From: Acidobacteriota bacterium
GTDB taxonomy: Bacteria; Pseudomonadota; Alphaproteobacteria; Acetobacterales; Acetobacteraceae
Assembly (NCBI GenBank): GCA_903970435.1
Contig: CAJCIS010000187.1
Coordinates: 1 to 39,790 of the forward strand
Direction: 5' to 3'
DNA length: 39,790 nucleotides
Of this stretch, positions 7,793 to 17,038 are shown piece after piece (position 1 is the stretch's first letter; every line of letters starts with the position of its first letter). The notes under the pieces are model-generated. The model worked only from the letters and a program-made list of their open reading frames with translations. It was not told the DNA's origin and searched no databases. A program made the position numbers and the translations under genes.

Positions 7793-8848
7793 ATGCGAAT
7801 CGCACAGATCCCCCCATTGCATGAAGCCGTGCCACCAAAGCTGTATGGCGGCACGGAGCGCGTGGTTTCCTACCTCACCGAGGAACTAGTCAATCTTGGC
7901 CACGATGTCAGCTTGTTCGGTACCGGCGATTCCGAAACATCGGCGCGCCTGGAAACCGTATGGCCGCGCGCCCTGCGGCTCGACCCCGCCATACGGGACC
8001 CGGTGGCGCCGCATTTGCTGATGCTGGAAACTGTGCGGCGTATGGCCGACGAATTCGACGTCCTGCATTTCCATCTCGATTACTGGTCGTTTTCGCTCTT
8101 CAGCCGCCAATCTGTGCCGTTCTGCACAACCTTGCACGGCCGCCTGGACCTGCCGGAATTACGGCCGGTCTTCGACATGTTTTCCGAAGCACCCGTCGTA
8201 TCGATTTCCGACGCGCAACGCCGCCCGTTGCCGCAGGCCAATTACGTCGCCACGGTGTATCACGGCCTGCCGGAGAATCTGCTGACGCCGGTGCCGGACG
8301 TGACGCCCGACTACCTCGCGTTCCTCGGCCGTATTTGTCCAGAAAAACGACCCGACCTTGCCATCAATATCGCACGCAGATGCGGCGTTCCGTTGAAAAT
8401 TGCAGCCAAGGTCGATCGCGCGGATCTGGAATATTTCGACAATGTCATCCGCCCGCTTCTGTGCGGCCCCGGCGTGGAGATGATCGGCGAAATCAGTGAA
8501 GCCGAAAAGCCCGCGTTCCTGTCCGGCGCCACCGCGCTGCTGATGCCGATCGACTGGCCGGAGCCGTTTGGCCTGGCCATGATCGAGAGCATGGCCTGCG
8601 GCGCGCCGGTCATTGCGTTCAACCGCGGATCGGTGCCCGAAGTGGTGGATGACGGCGTCACCGGCTTTATTGTGGAAGACGAAGTCGGCGCCATCGGCGC
8701 CGTGGAACAACTGGACCTGCTCCCCCGGTCTGATGTGCGCGCGCGATTCGAGGAACGGTTTACCGCCAAGCGGATGGCGATGGATTATCTCGCAACGTAC
8801 CGCAGCCTGACGGCTGAACGCGGATCTGTGCTTCGGGTGGTGAAATGA
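7793..8848 (+). CDS. GT4 family glycosyltransferase
   Basis: The 351-aa cytoplasmic GT-B enzyme transfers a sugar from a nucleotide-sugar donor. The N-terminal acceptor domain opens with MRIAQIPPLHEAVPPKLYGG and a TERVVSYLTEEL helix, a pattern common in GT4 enzymes of glycan and trehalose metabolism. The C-terminal donor domain carries EPFGLAMIESMACGAPVIAF, the E-x7-E signature, at about residues 259-278, and GSVPEVVDDGVTGFIV after it. The position between a debranching enzyme and a GH63-like glucosidase suggests a role in storage or surface glucans, but donor and acceptor are not defined by the sequence. Confidence 0.88.
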   Translation: MRIAQIPPLHEAVPPKLYGGTERVVSYLTEELVNLGHDVSLFGTGDSETSARLETVWPRALRLDPAIRDPVAPHLLMLETVRRMADEFDVLHFHLDYWSFSLFSRQSVPFCTTLHGRLDLPELRPVFDMFSEAPVVSISDAQRRPLPQANYVATVYHGLPENLLTPVPDVTPDYLAFLGRICPEKRPDLAINIARRCGVPLKIAAKVDRADLEYFDNVIRPLLCGPGVEMIGEISEAEKPAFLSGATALLMPIDWPEPFGLAMIESMACGAPVIAFNRGSVPEVVDDGVTGFIVEDEVGAIGAVEQLDLLPRSDVRARFEERFTAKRMAMDYLATYRSLTAERGSVLRVVK

Positions 8849-8854
8849 TAATGC

Positions 8855-8880
8855 GGGCCAGGGGCACGACCCTCTGGCCC
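8855..8880 (+). terminator. Hairpin downstream of the GT4 gene
   Basis: Arms GGGCCAGGGG and CCCTCTGGCCC pair with one bulged T around CACGA, starting 7 nt after the GT4 stop. No T-run follows directly, but the AT-rich repeat copy D begins 26 nt further on. It is probably a terminator for this gene. Confidence 0.5.
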
Positions 8881-8905
8881 GAATGGGAGAATTTGTTCTG
8901 AATAG

Positions 8906-8950
8906 TAAAAGTCTTTTGGTTCTTCTTTTCAAAAAAGAACTACTTCTTCT
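8906..8950 (+). repeat. AT-rich dispersed hairpin repeat, copy D
   Basis: TAAAAGTCTTTTGG is followed by arms GTTCTTCTTTT and AAAAAAGAAC, with one C opposite A. The flank TACTTCTTCT provides the TAG stop codon and the last Lys codons of the GH63-like gene read from the other strand. Confidence 0.82.
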
Positions 8951-11519
8951 CACTTTCATCCAATAAGCACACGATTAATGCCGTCCACCCAGTCTGGTGT
9001 GAAGCACCCAGCCCCTGCCCCGTTTCCCCATGAAAATATTCGTAAAACAGCAAATCGTCCCCATCGCGCCGAAACAAACTCACCAGGCGCGCTGAAAGAA
9101 AATCGGCCACCGCGCGCAAACTCAGGTTCTTGCCCGACCCAACCGGACATTCCACCTGAAAATCGTCGCCGTAATAGCTGTGAAAGGCGCGCAATGCTTC
9201 CACAAGCATGAAATTGATCGGCATCCACACCGGCCCGCGCCAGTTCGAATTGCCGCCATAAAGCCGGCCACGCGACTCTCCCGGCTCATACTCAATGGTA
9301 AAGCGCGCCCCATCCACTTCAAGAACGTAGGGCACGGTGTAGACACGCGACAGCGAGCGAACGCCATGCGGCGACAGAAACTCGGCCTCATTCAACATCC
9401 GTTGCAACAGGCATTTGAGCCGGTGACCACGCAGAAGCGATAACAGGCGCCGCCCCCCCTTCCCCGGCTCGGTCCAGTACGACACAAGGCGGGCAAGGTC
9501 CGGCCGGTGCTGAAGGATCCACCGGGTGCGGGCGCCAAAGGCCGGCAGGCGGTCGAACACGCCGTCGTCCAGCACCTCGACCGCAAACATCGGAATGAGA
9601 CCAATAATGGAACGTAGCTGCAATCTTATGTGGCGCCCATCCGGCAGCGCCAGAACGTCATAAAAAAAGCCATCCGTTTCATCCCAAAGCGCCGCGCCGC
9701 CAATGTCCGTCGTCGCTGCCGCGATCGATAGAAAATGCTCGAAGAATTTCGATGCCATGTCTTCATACACCGGGTTCTTGCCGGCCAGCTCTATGGCAAT
9801 GCGCATCATGTTCAGCGCGTACGTCGCCATCCAGGCCGTGCCATCCGCCTGGTCGATCGTGCCGCCGGTCGGCAGCGGCTTGGAACGATCGAAAATCTCT
9901 ATATTATCCAAACCCAGAAAGCCGCCTTGAAAAACGTTGCGACCGTCCCGATCCTTGCGGTTGACCCACCACGTAAAATTCATCAGCAGCCGATGAAACA
10001 TACGCTCCAAGAATTCGGTGTCATAGATGCCCGTCAGATCATGGTCGGTTTGATACACGCGCCACGCGGCGTACGCATGTGTCGGCGGGTTCGCATCGCC
10101 GAATGACCATTCATACGCCGGCAGTTGACCATTGGGATGAATGTACCAATCGCGCGTCAGCAGCGCGAGCTGGCCCTTGGCAAATTCAGGATCGATCCGC
10201 GCCAGTACAATGCTCTGAAAGGCCAGGTCCCATGCCGCAAACCACGGATATTCCCAGCTATCCGGCATGGAGATGATATCGTTGCAGTTCAAATGACGCC
10301 AATCTTCGTTCCGTGTCCTCGTCGCCGGCGGCGTGGGCTCCGCCGGGTCGCCATCCAGCCAGCGCGAGACATCGAAGTGATAAAATTGCTTGGACCACAG
10401 CAGACCGGCAAAAGCCCTGCGGCGGATCAGCCCGGCTTCCCCGTCTGAACGCCCGGCGCCCAGCACGGCATAAAACTCATCCGCCTCAGCCGCACGCCGG
10501 GAGAATATATCGTCGAAGTCTGCAAACGGCGACGCACATGCCGGCTCGTCCGGCCGCAGGCGCAGGCGGACAACCTGCGTGCCGCCCGGCGCAAGCCCAA
10601 CGCGCTGTGCCAGCCCCACCTTGCTGCCCTCCGTGCGGCTTACCGCGCTCATGTCGCCATGAACCACCGCATCGTTGATGCCGTCCTTGAACGGCCCGGC
10701 CGCCCGCGCGCCATACAGAAGACGAATGTTTGTTTCGTTTTCGCAGAACAGCATGTCGGTCGCCGCATCGCAATCAAGGCGCATATCCACCATACCGGGA
10801 TGCACCGCCGACAGGCCCCCGCCTTCCCGCTGGGATATCCTCGCCTGCCTCTTACGACCAGCCCAGCTCCAGTCATTGCGTGCCCAGAATTGCGGTATGA
10901 TGTGCAGCGGCGCCGCCGCGCTGCCGCAATTGCGCGCCGTGATGCGCATCAGAACGTCGTCGGTATCCGCCTTGGCGTATTCGACGGTTATGTCGAAATA
11001 GGCACCCAGGGCGAAAATGCCGGTGTCATGGAGTTCGAACTCCGGCACGTCCTGACCGCGCCGGGCGTTTTCCGCGCGTAACGCCTCGTACGGAAATTCT
11101 CCCTGCGGATAACGGTACATCATCCGGTTGTACGAATGGGTCGGCGTGGCGTCGACGAAAATGTAATGTTCCTTCACGTCCTCGCCGTGATTGCCTTCGG
11201 CATTCGTCAGCCCGAAAAGCCGCTCCTTCAGGAACGGATCGCGTTCGTTCCACAGCGCCACACAAAGGCACCATCGCACATGTTCGTCGCCAAATCCGGC
11301 CAACCCGTCCTCGCCCCACCGATAGGCGCGGCTGCGTGCGTGGTCGTGCGAAAAATACGCCCAGGCATCCCCGTCGGCGCTGTAGTCCTCCCGCACCGTC
11401 CCCCACTGCCGCTCACTGAGATACGGACCCCAGCGCCGCCAGCCCACGCCGCGCCCGATGGCGCGCAAACGCTGTCCCTCAACGGTCGCCAGCAGCGCCG
11501 CCGCGCCGTCATCAGACAT
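8940..11519 (-). CDS. GH63-like glucosidase (MGH1-like alpha/alpha barrel)
   Basis: The 859-aa cytoplasmic protein belongs to the bacterial family usually annotated as glucosidase and related to mannosyl-oligosaccharide glucosidase (GH63). The N-terminal beta-rich half (RRWGPYLSERQWGTVREDYS is characteristic) is followed from about residue 400 by the catalytic barrel: NEDWRHLNCNDIISMPDSWE, PNGQLPAYEWSFGDANPP, FLGLDNIEIFDRS and DGTAWMATYALNMMRIA. Substrates of the bacterial members are mostly unproven; alpha-glucosides are expected. The ATG at 11519 has a weak GGGGG-type site upstream. The stop codon and final ESEKK residues come from the edge of repeat copy D, so the native C-terminus may have been altered. 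It converges on the GT4 gene. Confidence 0.85.
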   Translation of the reverse strand: MSDDGAAALLATVEGQRLRAIGRGVGWRRWGPYLSERQWGTVREDYSADGDAWAYFSHDHARSRAYRWGEDGLAGFGDEHVRWCLCVALWNERDPFLKERLFGLTNAEGNHGEDVKEHYIFVDATPTHSYNRMMYRYPQGEFPYEALRAENARRGQDVPEFELHDTGIFALGAYFDITVEYAKADTDDVLMRITARNCGSAAAPLHIIPQFWARNDWSWAGRKRQARISQREGGGLSAVHPGMVDMRLDCDAATDMLFCENETNIRLLYGARAAGPFKDGINDAVVHGDMSAVSRTEGSKVGLAQRVGLAPGGTQVVRLRLRPDEPACASPFADFDDIFSRRAAEADEFYAVLGAGRSDGEAGLIRRRAFAGLLWSKQFYHFDVSRWLDGDPAEPTPPATRTRNEDWRHLNCNDIISMPDSWEYPWFAAWDLAFQSIVLARIDPEFAKGQLALLTRDWYIHPNGQLPAYEWSFGDANPPTHAYAAWRVYQTDHDLTGIYDTEFLERMFHRLLMNFTWWVNRKDRDGRNVFQGGFLGLDNIEIFDRSKPLPTGGTIDQADGTAWMATYALNMMRIAIELAGKNPVYEDMASKFFEHFLSIAAATTDIGGAALWDETDGFFYDVLALPDGRHIRLQLRSIIGLIPMFAVEVLDDGVFDRLPAFGARTRWILQHRPDLARLVSYWTEPGKGGRRLLSLLRGHRLKCLLQRMLNEAEFLSPHGVRSLSRVYTVPYVLEVDGARFTIEYEPGESRGRLYGGNSNWRGPVWMPINFMLVEALRAFHSYYGDDFQVECPVGSGKNLSLRAVADFLSARLVSLFRRDGDDLLFYEYFHGETGQGLGASHQTGWTALIVCLLDESEKK

Positions 11520-11962
11520 GCACTACCCCCAGGGCCGCGAATTTGGCCGGCCAAGCGGTGAAATAGAGTATGCCCGCCCCGCGGTGAAGACGGCCGGCAA
11601 CCAATGGACATCGTCCGCGTTTATGGGCAATGTTGGGGTCGGGCCTGGTGGTGCCGCACGGCCGCGCACCTCTTCACACGGCATGATGCCGGTGCGCCCT
11701 CGGGCGCCCCGGGCTTCGCGTTGACGCCTTTTGCGTGCGCCCCCCACGCCAGGCCCCCCACACCAGGCCCCCCACACCAGGAGGTTGTGGTATCGACCAC
11801 CGAGGCAAAATCTGACATAGGCTTGAAGCGTCTGGCGCGCCCTTGCCGGGGCCCTCATGCGCCGCGATAACGGGATGGCGGGGCCGATGACGGGACGCGC
11901 AGGCACGTGGCACAACCGAACACGCCACCAGCAACGATGGCACAAACGATAGCGGAGCATTC
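11520..11962. other. 443-nt divergent intergenic region with GC-rich structured DNA
   Basis: No reading frame here looks coding. Between about 11630 and 11790 lie several small inverted repeats (for example GCGCCC and GGGCGC around TC at 11694-11707) and a 14-bp tandem repeat. The segment nearest tkt (11790-11962) should carry the tkt promoter, but no clear boxes were found. Confidence 0.55.
11750..11781 (+). repeat. 14-bp tandem repeat
   Basis: Two exact copies of CAGGCCCCCCACAC (11750-11763 and 11764-11777) are followed by a partial third, CAGG. A diverged half copy (CCCCCACGC) precedes them. Confidence 0.8.
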
Positions 11963-14029
11963 ATGTCGGACATAGATCAGCTCTGCATCAACACGATCCG
12001 CACATTGGCGATCGACGCGGTGCAGCAGGCCAATTCCGGCCACCCCGGCACGCCGATGGGATTGGCGCCGGTCGCCTATACATTGTGGAACGACAAATTA
12101 CGCTTCGATCCGGCCGACCCGGTGTGGCCAAACCGCGACCGCTTCGTCCTCTCGGTCGGGCACGCCTCGATGCTGTTGTATGCGCTGCTGCATCTGACGC
12201 GCACCGCGGCCGTCAACAAGGATTACGAGCCGCTCGGCAAGCCGACCGTGTCGCTCGATGACATCAAAAAATTCAGGCAGTTGGACAGCAGCACGCCCGG
12301 TCATCCGGAATATCATTTGACGTCCGGCGTGGAAACCACCACCGGCCCGCTGGGCCAGGGTGTCGCCAACAGCGTCGGCATGGCCATCGCCGAGCGCTAT
12401 CTCGCGGCGCATTTCAACCGCCCCAATTACCCGATCGTGGATCACCGCATTTGGGTATTGTGCGGCGACGGCGACATGATGGAGGGCATTTCCAGCGAGG
12501 CGGCGTCGCTGGCCGGCCATTTGCGCCTGTCCAATCTCTGCTGGATTTATGACAGCAACCGCATTTCGATCGAGGGCTCCACATCGCTCGCGTTCAGCGA
12601 GGATGTCGGTGCGCGCTTTCTGGCCTATGGCTGGAATGTCATGCGGTTGCGCGACGCGAACGATATCGGCGCGGCGTCCCTCGCCATGGACGAGGCGGTG
12701 GCTGAAGCCGGTCGGCCGACCTTTATCCTGGTGGAAAGTCATATCGGGTATGGCGCCCCGCACAAGCAGGACACGCGCGAAGCGCATGGCGAACCGCTCG
12801 GCGAGGATGAGGTGCGCGCCGCCAAACGCTTCTACGGCTGGCCGGAGGACGCAAAATTCCTCGTGCCCGACGGCGTCTACGATCATTTCGCGCAAGGGGT
12901 GGGTGCCCGCGGTGCCGGGCTGAACCAGGCCTGGAAAGAAATGTTCGACGCGTATGCGCGTGATTTCCCGGATCTCGCCCGCGATTTCGACCTGATGCAG
13001 AAACGCGCCATGCCGCCGGATTGGGAGAGCGCGCTTCCAAGCTTCCCGCCCGATGAAAAAGGCCTCGCCAGCCGCGACAGTTCCGGAAAGGTGCTGAACG
13101 CACTTTCCAAGCAAATCCCCTGGCTCATCGGCGGCGCGGCAGACCTGTCACCTTCCACCAAGACGGACATCAAGGGCGGCGAGAGTTTCGAGGCGCACAA
13201 TTATGGCGGCCGAAATTTTCATTTCGGCGTACGCGAGCACGCCATGGGCGGCATTGTCAACGGCATGGCGCTCTCCAAGTTGCGACCCTATGGCTCGGGT
13301 TTTCTGATCTTTTCCGACTATATGCGCACCCCGGTGCGGCTATCGGCGCTCATGGAACTGCCCTGCCTATGGATCTTCACGCATGACAGTATCGGCGTAG
13401 GCGAAGACGGGCCCACGCATCAACCGATCGAGCAGCTCGCATCGTTGCGCGCAATACCCGGCATGCTCACCATCCGGCCGGCCGACGCCAATGAGGTCAG
13501 CGAAGCGTGGCGCTACCTGTTGCGCCACAAGCACGAACCGGCCAGCCTGATTCTGAGCCGCCAGGCACTGCCAACGATCGACCGCCAGCGTTTTGGCGCC
13601 GCCGCGGGTTTGGCGCGCGGCGCCTACGTGCTGGCCGACGCCGAGGGCGGCCGTCCGGAGGTCATCCTGATCGGCACGGGCAGCGAGGTGAGCCTGTGCC
13701 TGCGCGCCTGGGAAACGCTGCAGCGCGCCGGCGTGCGGGCACGGGTCGTTTCCATGCCGTGCTGGGAATTGTTCGAACGCGAGGATGAAAGCTACCGCAA
13801 CGACGTGCTGCCGCCCGATATCCTGGCCCGCGTCTCGGTAGAACAGGCGGCAACCCTCGGCTGGGAACGCTATGTCGGCATGAACGGTGCCATCATCGGC
13901 ATGCGCAGCTTCGGTGCCTCCGCACCGCTCAAGATGCTGCTTGATAAGTTCGGATTTACATCCGAAAAAATCGTCGCCGCGGCGCAAGATCAAATTGCGC
14001 GCCATCGCCTTCGCCAGGCCGCGGAATAA
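11963..14029 (+). CDS. tkt: Transketolase
   Basis: The 688-aa thiamine-diphosphate enzyme moves two-carbon units between ketose and aldose phosphates in the non-oxidative pentose-phosphate pathway. The N-terminal domain holds the substrate/cofactor His in NSGHPGTPMGLAP (about residue 27) and the ThDP-Mg motif GDGDMMEGISSEAAS (about 169). The middle domain carries the GVGEDGPTHQPIEQL signature with its catalytic Glu and His. Length is normal. The ATG has GGAG at 11954-11957, 5 nt upstream. It is the first gene of the co-directional tkt, tal-pgi, gnd, zwf, HAD, pgl, GH15 series. Confidence 0.96.
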   Translation: MSDIDQLCINTIRTLAIDAVQQANSGHPGTPMGLAPVAYTLWNDKLRFDPADPVWPNRDRFVLSVGHASMLLYALLHLTRTAAVNKDYEPLGKPTVSLDDIKKFRQLDSSTPGHPEYHLTSGVETTTGPLGQGVANSVGMAIAERYLAAHFNRPNYPIVDHRIWVLCGDGDMMEGISSEAASLAGHLRLSNLCWIYDSNRISIEGSTSLAFSEDVGARFLAYGWNVMRLRDANDIGAASLAMDEAVAEAGRPTFILVESHIGYGAPHKQDTREAHGEPLGEDEVRAAKRFYGWPEDAKFLVPDGVYDHFAQGVGARGAGLNQAWKEMFDAYARDFPDLARDFDLMQKRAMPPDWESALPSFPPDEKGLASRDSSGKVLNALSKQIPWLIGGAADLSPSTKTDIKGGESFEAHNYGGRNFHFGVREHAMGGIVNGMALSKLRPYGSGFLIFSDYMRTPVRLSALMELPCLWIFTHDSIGVGEDGPTHQPIEQLASLRAIPGMLTIRPADANEVSEAWRYLLRHKHEPASLILSRQALPTIDRQRFGAAAGLARGAYVLADAEGGRPEVILIGTGSEVSLCLRAWETLQRAGVRARVVSMPCWELFEREDESYRNDVLPPDILARVSVEQAATLGWERYVGMNGAIIGMRSFGASAPLKMLLDKFGFTSEKIVAAAQDQIARHRLRQAAE

Positions 14030-14087
14030 TGCCGCGCGCACAGCCAATCGCCGTCCTGGCGCTCGTCTTTAATGGTGGGGGTGATTT

Positions 14088-16916
14088 ATGAACCGCCTGA
14101 AAGCTTTGTTCGATACGGCCGGGCAAGCGCCCTGGCTGGATTATGTACGCCGCGATCTGATCGAATCAGGGGAACTTAAAACCCTGATCGAAAGGGATGG
14201 CCTGCGCGGCGTTACCTCCAACCCATCGATTTTCGAAAAGGCCATTGGCCACAGCGAAGCTTACGTCACCGCCCTCACCGAAATACAGTCGCACGGCGAC
14301 CACGGTATCTCTGCGCTTTACGAGGAACTTGCCATCGCCGATATTCGTGCCGCGGCCGATGTACTTCGCACCGTGTATGACCATACCAACCATGCCGACG
14401 GCTATATCAGCCTGGAAGTTTCTCCCTACCTGGGGCACGATACCGAAGCGACCATCGCCGAAGCGTTGCGCTTGTGGAAAACAGTCGACCGGCCAAACCT
14501 CATGGTGAAAGTTCCCGCCACGCCGGCCGGAATACCCGCCATCCGGGCACTCATCGGCCAGGGGCTGAACGTCAACGTCACGTTGCTGTTCGCCATCGAA
14601 GCCTACGAGCAGGTGGTTGAAGCGTATCTGGCGGGCCTGGAGGATTTCGCGGCGCGGCGCAACGGCAACCTGGCGCGTATCGCCTCGGTCGCCAGCTTCT
14701 TTGTCAGCCGCATCGATACCGCCGTCGACAAGAAACTGGCCAAGGCTGCAAAACCATCAGATGGCTTGCAGGACAAGGTTGCCATCGCCAACGCCAAGTT
14801 GGCTTATCTGCGTTTCAAGGATCTGTTTGCCGGGTCCCGCTGGCAGCGCCTGGAGGCAGCGGGCGCCAAGCCGCAACGTTTGCTCTGGGCGTCGACCAGC
14901 ACAAAAAAACCCGAACTGCGCGACACACTCTACGTAGAGCAGCTAATCGGGCGCCACACCGTCAATACCATGCCGCCCGCAACCATGGATGCGTTCCGCG
15001 ACCATGGCGAATTGTTGACCGACGCAGTGGAGCACGATCTTGAAACTGCCCGCGCCACGCTGGCGGCCTTGGAACAGGCCGGTATTTCGCTCGCCGAAAT
15101 AACCCGGCAACTTGTCGAGGACGGTGTGCAGCAATTTGCCGATGCATTCGACGGCCTGCTCGGCGCCGTTGCAAAACGCCGGCGCATTTCGCTCGATGGT
15201 GAAGCAGCCACCTTTACCTTTGAGGCGGGTTCGCCAGCACTTGCAACCGCCTTTGACGATGAACTGGAACGGTGGCGCAAGCACGGACTGATCCGCAAAC
15301 TTTGGGCGGGCGACAAGTCGCTCTGGACCGGTGCCAATGAAGACCGCTGGACCGGCTGGCTGAACATTGCCGACCAGAAATTGCAGCACGCGGCGGATTT
15401 GCGCAATTTTCGCGACCAGGTGCAGGCCGACGGCTTCACCGACATCGTATTGCTGGGAATGGGCGGCTCCAGCCTAGGGCCCGAAGTGCTCGCCGAAACA
15501 TTTGCGCCCTCTCTGCACGGTCCGCGATTCCATATGCTCGACAGTACCGACCCGGCGCAGATCGAAACCGTGGCGAGCGCGATCTCGCTGAAAACGACGT
15601 TATTCATTGTGTCCTCCAAATCGGGAAGCACGCTCGAACCAAACATCTACCTCGCCTATTTCCTTGCGCTGGCAAAGAAGGCCCTCGGTGACAAAGCGGC
15701 AGCCCGGCATTTTGTTGCCGTCACCGATCCCGGCTCCTCTCTGGAAGCACACGCCAGTCAGGAAGGATTCCGGAACATTTTTCATGGCGTAAAGTCGATC
15801 GGCGGCCGTTATTCGGTGTTGTCCAATTTCGGCCTCGTACCGGCCGCGGCAATCGGCATCGATACGGAACGGCTATTGAAGGCGGCACAAAAGATGGCGC
15901 GGTCCTGCGCGGAGGATGTGCCGCCCGCGGAAAACACCGGCGTGCAACTGGGTGTCGCACTCGGCGTCGCCGCCAAATCGTTTGGACGCGACAAAGTAAC
16001 GTTAATCGCCTCGCCGGGCATTGCCGATGTAGGCGCCTGGCTGGAACAATTGCTCGCGGAAAGCACGGGCAAGCAGGGGCACGGCCTGGTGCCGGTGGAC
16101 AGGGAGCCGCTCGCCACACCGCAACAATACGGGCAGGACCGCTTCTTCGCCTATCTGGAGCTGGCAGGCCAGGCCGACCCCGCCCAGCGCAATGAAGTGG
16201 CCGCGCTGGCCGCGGCCGGTCATCCGGTGGCGACCATCATCGTCAAGGACACATGGCATGTTGCCGGCGAGTTTTTCCGTTGGGAAATCGCAACCGCGGT
16301 GGCGGGCGCCGTCATCGGCATCAACCCGTTCGATCAACCTGACGTGGAAGCCAGCAAGATCAAAACGCGCGCACTGACCGATGAATACGAACAGCACGGC
16401 AGCCTGCCGGAGGAAACTCCCATCTTCCGCGCCAATGGCGTGGCGCTGTATGCGGATCAGCGAAACGCGGATGCGCTCGGCCGGCATAACGACCTGGACG
16501 GATATTTGCGCAGCCATCTGGGCCAGGCCAAGGCTGGCGACTACGTCGCGCTGCTGGCCTATATAGAACGTAACGATACCAATGCCGAAACGCTCACGCA
16601 CATGCGGACGGTCATTCGCGACCGAACCAAAGCGGCCACCTGCGTGGGCTTTGGGCCACGTTTCCTGCACTCGACAGGCCAGGCCTACAAAGGTGGCCCC
16701 AATAGCGGCGTATTTCTGCAAATAACCTGCGACGATCCGCACGACGTAGCGGTACCCGGCCACAAATACAGTTTCGGAGTCGTGAAAGCCGCCCAGGCGC
16801 GTGGCGATCTTGGCGTGCTCGAAGAGCGCGGACGCCGCGCCTTGCGGGTCCATTTGCACGATGTTCAAGCCGGCATGCAGGAATTGGCGCGGGCGGTTGA
16901 ACAAGCGACAAAATAA
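14088..16916 (+). CDS. Bifunctional transaldolase/phosphoglucose isomerase
   Basis: The 942-aa fusion joins two cytoplasmic sugar-phosphate enzymes. Residues about 1-360 are transaldolase: GLRGVTSNPSIFEKAI near the start, the Schiff-base Lys141 in LMVKVPAT, and HTVNTMPPATMDAF. Residues about 380-942 are phosphoglucose isomerase: GMGGSSLGPEV and FIVSSKSGSTLEPN bind the phosphosugar. The fusion couples the non-oxidative pentose-phosphate pathway to fructose-6-P/glucose-6-P interconversion and is typical of Acetobacteraceae. The start has a GGGGGTG site at 14077-14083. The stop codon runs straight into a half copy of the AT-rich repeat. Confidence 0.95.
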   Translation: MNRLKALFDTAGQAPWLDYVRRDLIESGELKTLIERDGLRGVTSNPSIFEKAIGHSEAYVTALTEIQSHGDHGISALYEELAIADIRAAADVLRTVYDHTNHADGYISLEVSPYLGHDTEATIAEALRLWKTVDRPNLMVKVPATPAGIPAIRALIGQGLNVNVTLLFAIEAYEQVVEAYLAGLEDFAARRNGNLARIASVASFFVSRIDTAVDKKLAKAAKPSDGLQDKVAIANAKLAYLRFKDLFAGSRWQRLEAAGAKPQRLLWASTSTKKPELRDTLYVEQLIGRHTVNTMPPATMDAFRDHGELLTDAVEHDLETARATLAALEQAGISLAEITRQLVEDGVQQFADAFDGLLGAVAKRRRISLDGEAATFTFEAGSPALATAFDDELERWRKHGLIRKLWAGDKSLWTGANEDRWTGWLNIADQKLQHAADLRNFRDQVQADGFTDIVLLGMGGSSLGPEVLAETFAPSLHGPRFHMLDSTDPAQIETVASAISLKTTLFIVSSKSGSTLEPNIYLAYFLALAKKALGDKAAARHFVAVTDPGSSLEAHASQEGFRNIFHGVKSIGGRYSVLSNFGLVPAAAIGIDTERLLKAAQKMARSCAEDVPPAENTGVQLGVALGVAAKSFGRDKVTLIASPGIADVGAWLEQLLAESTGKQGHGLVPVDREPLATPQQYGQDRFFAYLELAGQADPAQRNEVAALAAAGHPVATIIVKDTWHVAGEFFRWEIATAVAGAVIGINPFDQPDVEASKIKTRALTDEYEQHGSLPEETPIFRANGVALYADQRNADALGRHNDLDGYLRSHLGQAKAGDYVALLAYIERNDTNAETLTHMRTVIRDRTKAATCVGFGPRFLHSTGQAYKGGPNSGVFLQITCDDPHDVAVPGHKYSFGVVKAAQARGDLGVLEERGRRALRVHLHDVQAGMQELARAVEQATK

Positions 16917-16930
16917 GCAGCTCTTTTTTG
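16916..16930 (+). repeat. AT-rich dispersed repeat, copy E (half copy)
   Basis: AGCAGCTCTTTTTTG matches the left arm of the repeat and stops abruptly at CCCG. It begins at the last base of the tal-pgi stop codon and forms a broken inverted pair with copy F 46 nt further on. Confidence 0.6.
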
Positions 16931-16976
16931 CCCGTCGATGTCGGGCCAAGCGTAGAGATCGGTGCCCCGTAACAGA

Positions 16977-17021
16977 TAAAAGTTTTTTGGTTCTTTTTTT
17001 CAAAAAAGAACTACTTCCTTC
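16977..17021 (+). repeat. AT-rich dispersed hairpin repeat, copy F
   Basis: This is a full copy: AAAAGTTTTTTGG, arms GTTCTTTTTT and AAAAAAGAAC, then TACTTCCTTC. It ends 17 nt before the gnd start, immediately upstream of its ribosome binding site, so it forms part of the gnd leader if transcription reads through. Confidence 0.87.
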
Positions 17022-17038
17022 TGATCGGAGACCGCAAA

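Noticed and set aside
8159..8959. Minus-strand frame containing FLKKRTKRLLLF
   Set aside because: The segment is translated repeat copy D followed by antisense of the GT4 gene.
11523..11960. 145-codon minus-strand frame in the intergenic region before tkt
   Set aside because: Low-complexity Arg/Gly/Ala/Pro composition that crosses tandem and inverted repeats; no family resemblance.
16002..17003. Minus-strand frame beginning [11 protein letters not shown]
   Set aside because: The start lies in repeat copy F and the rest is antisense to the tal-pgi gene.
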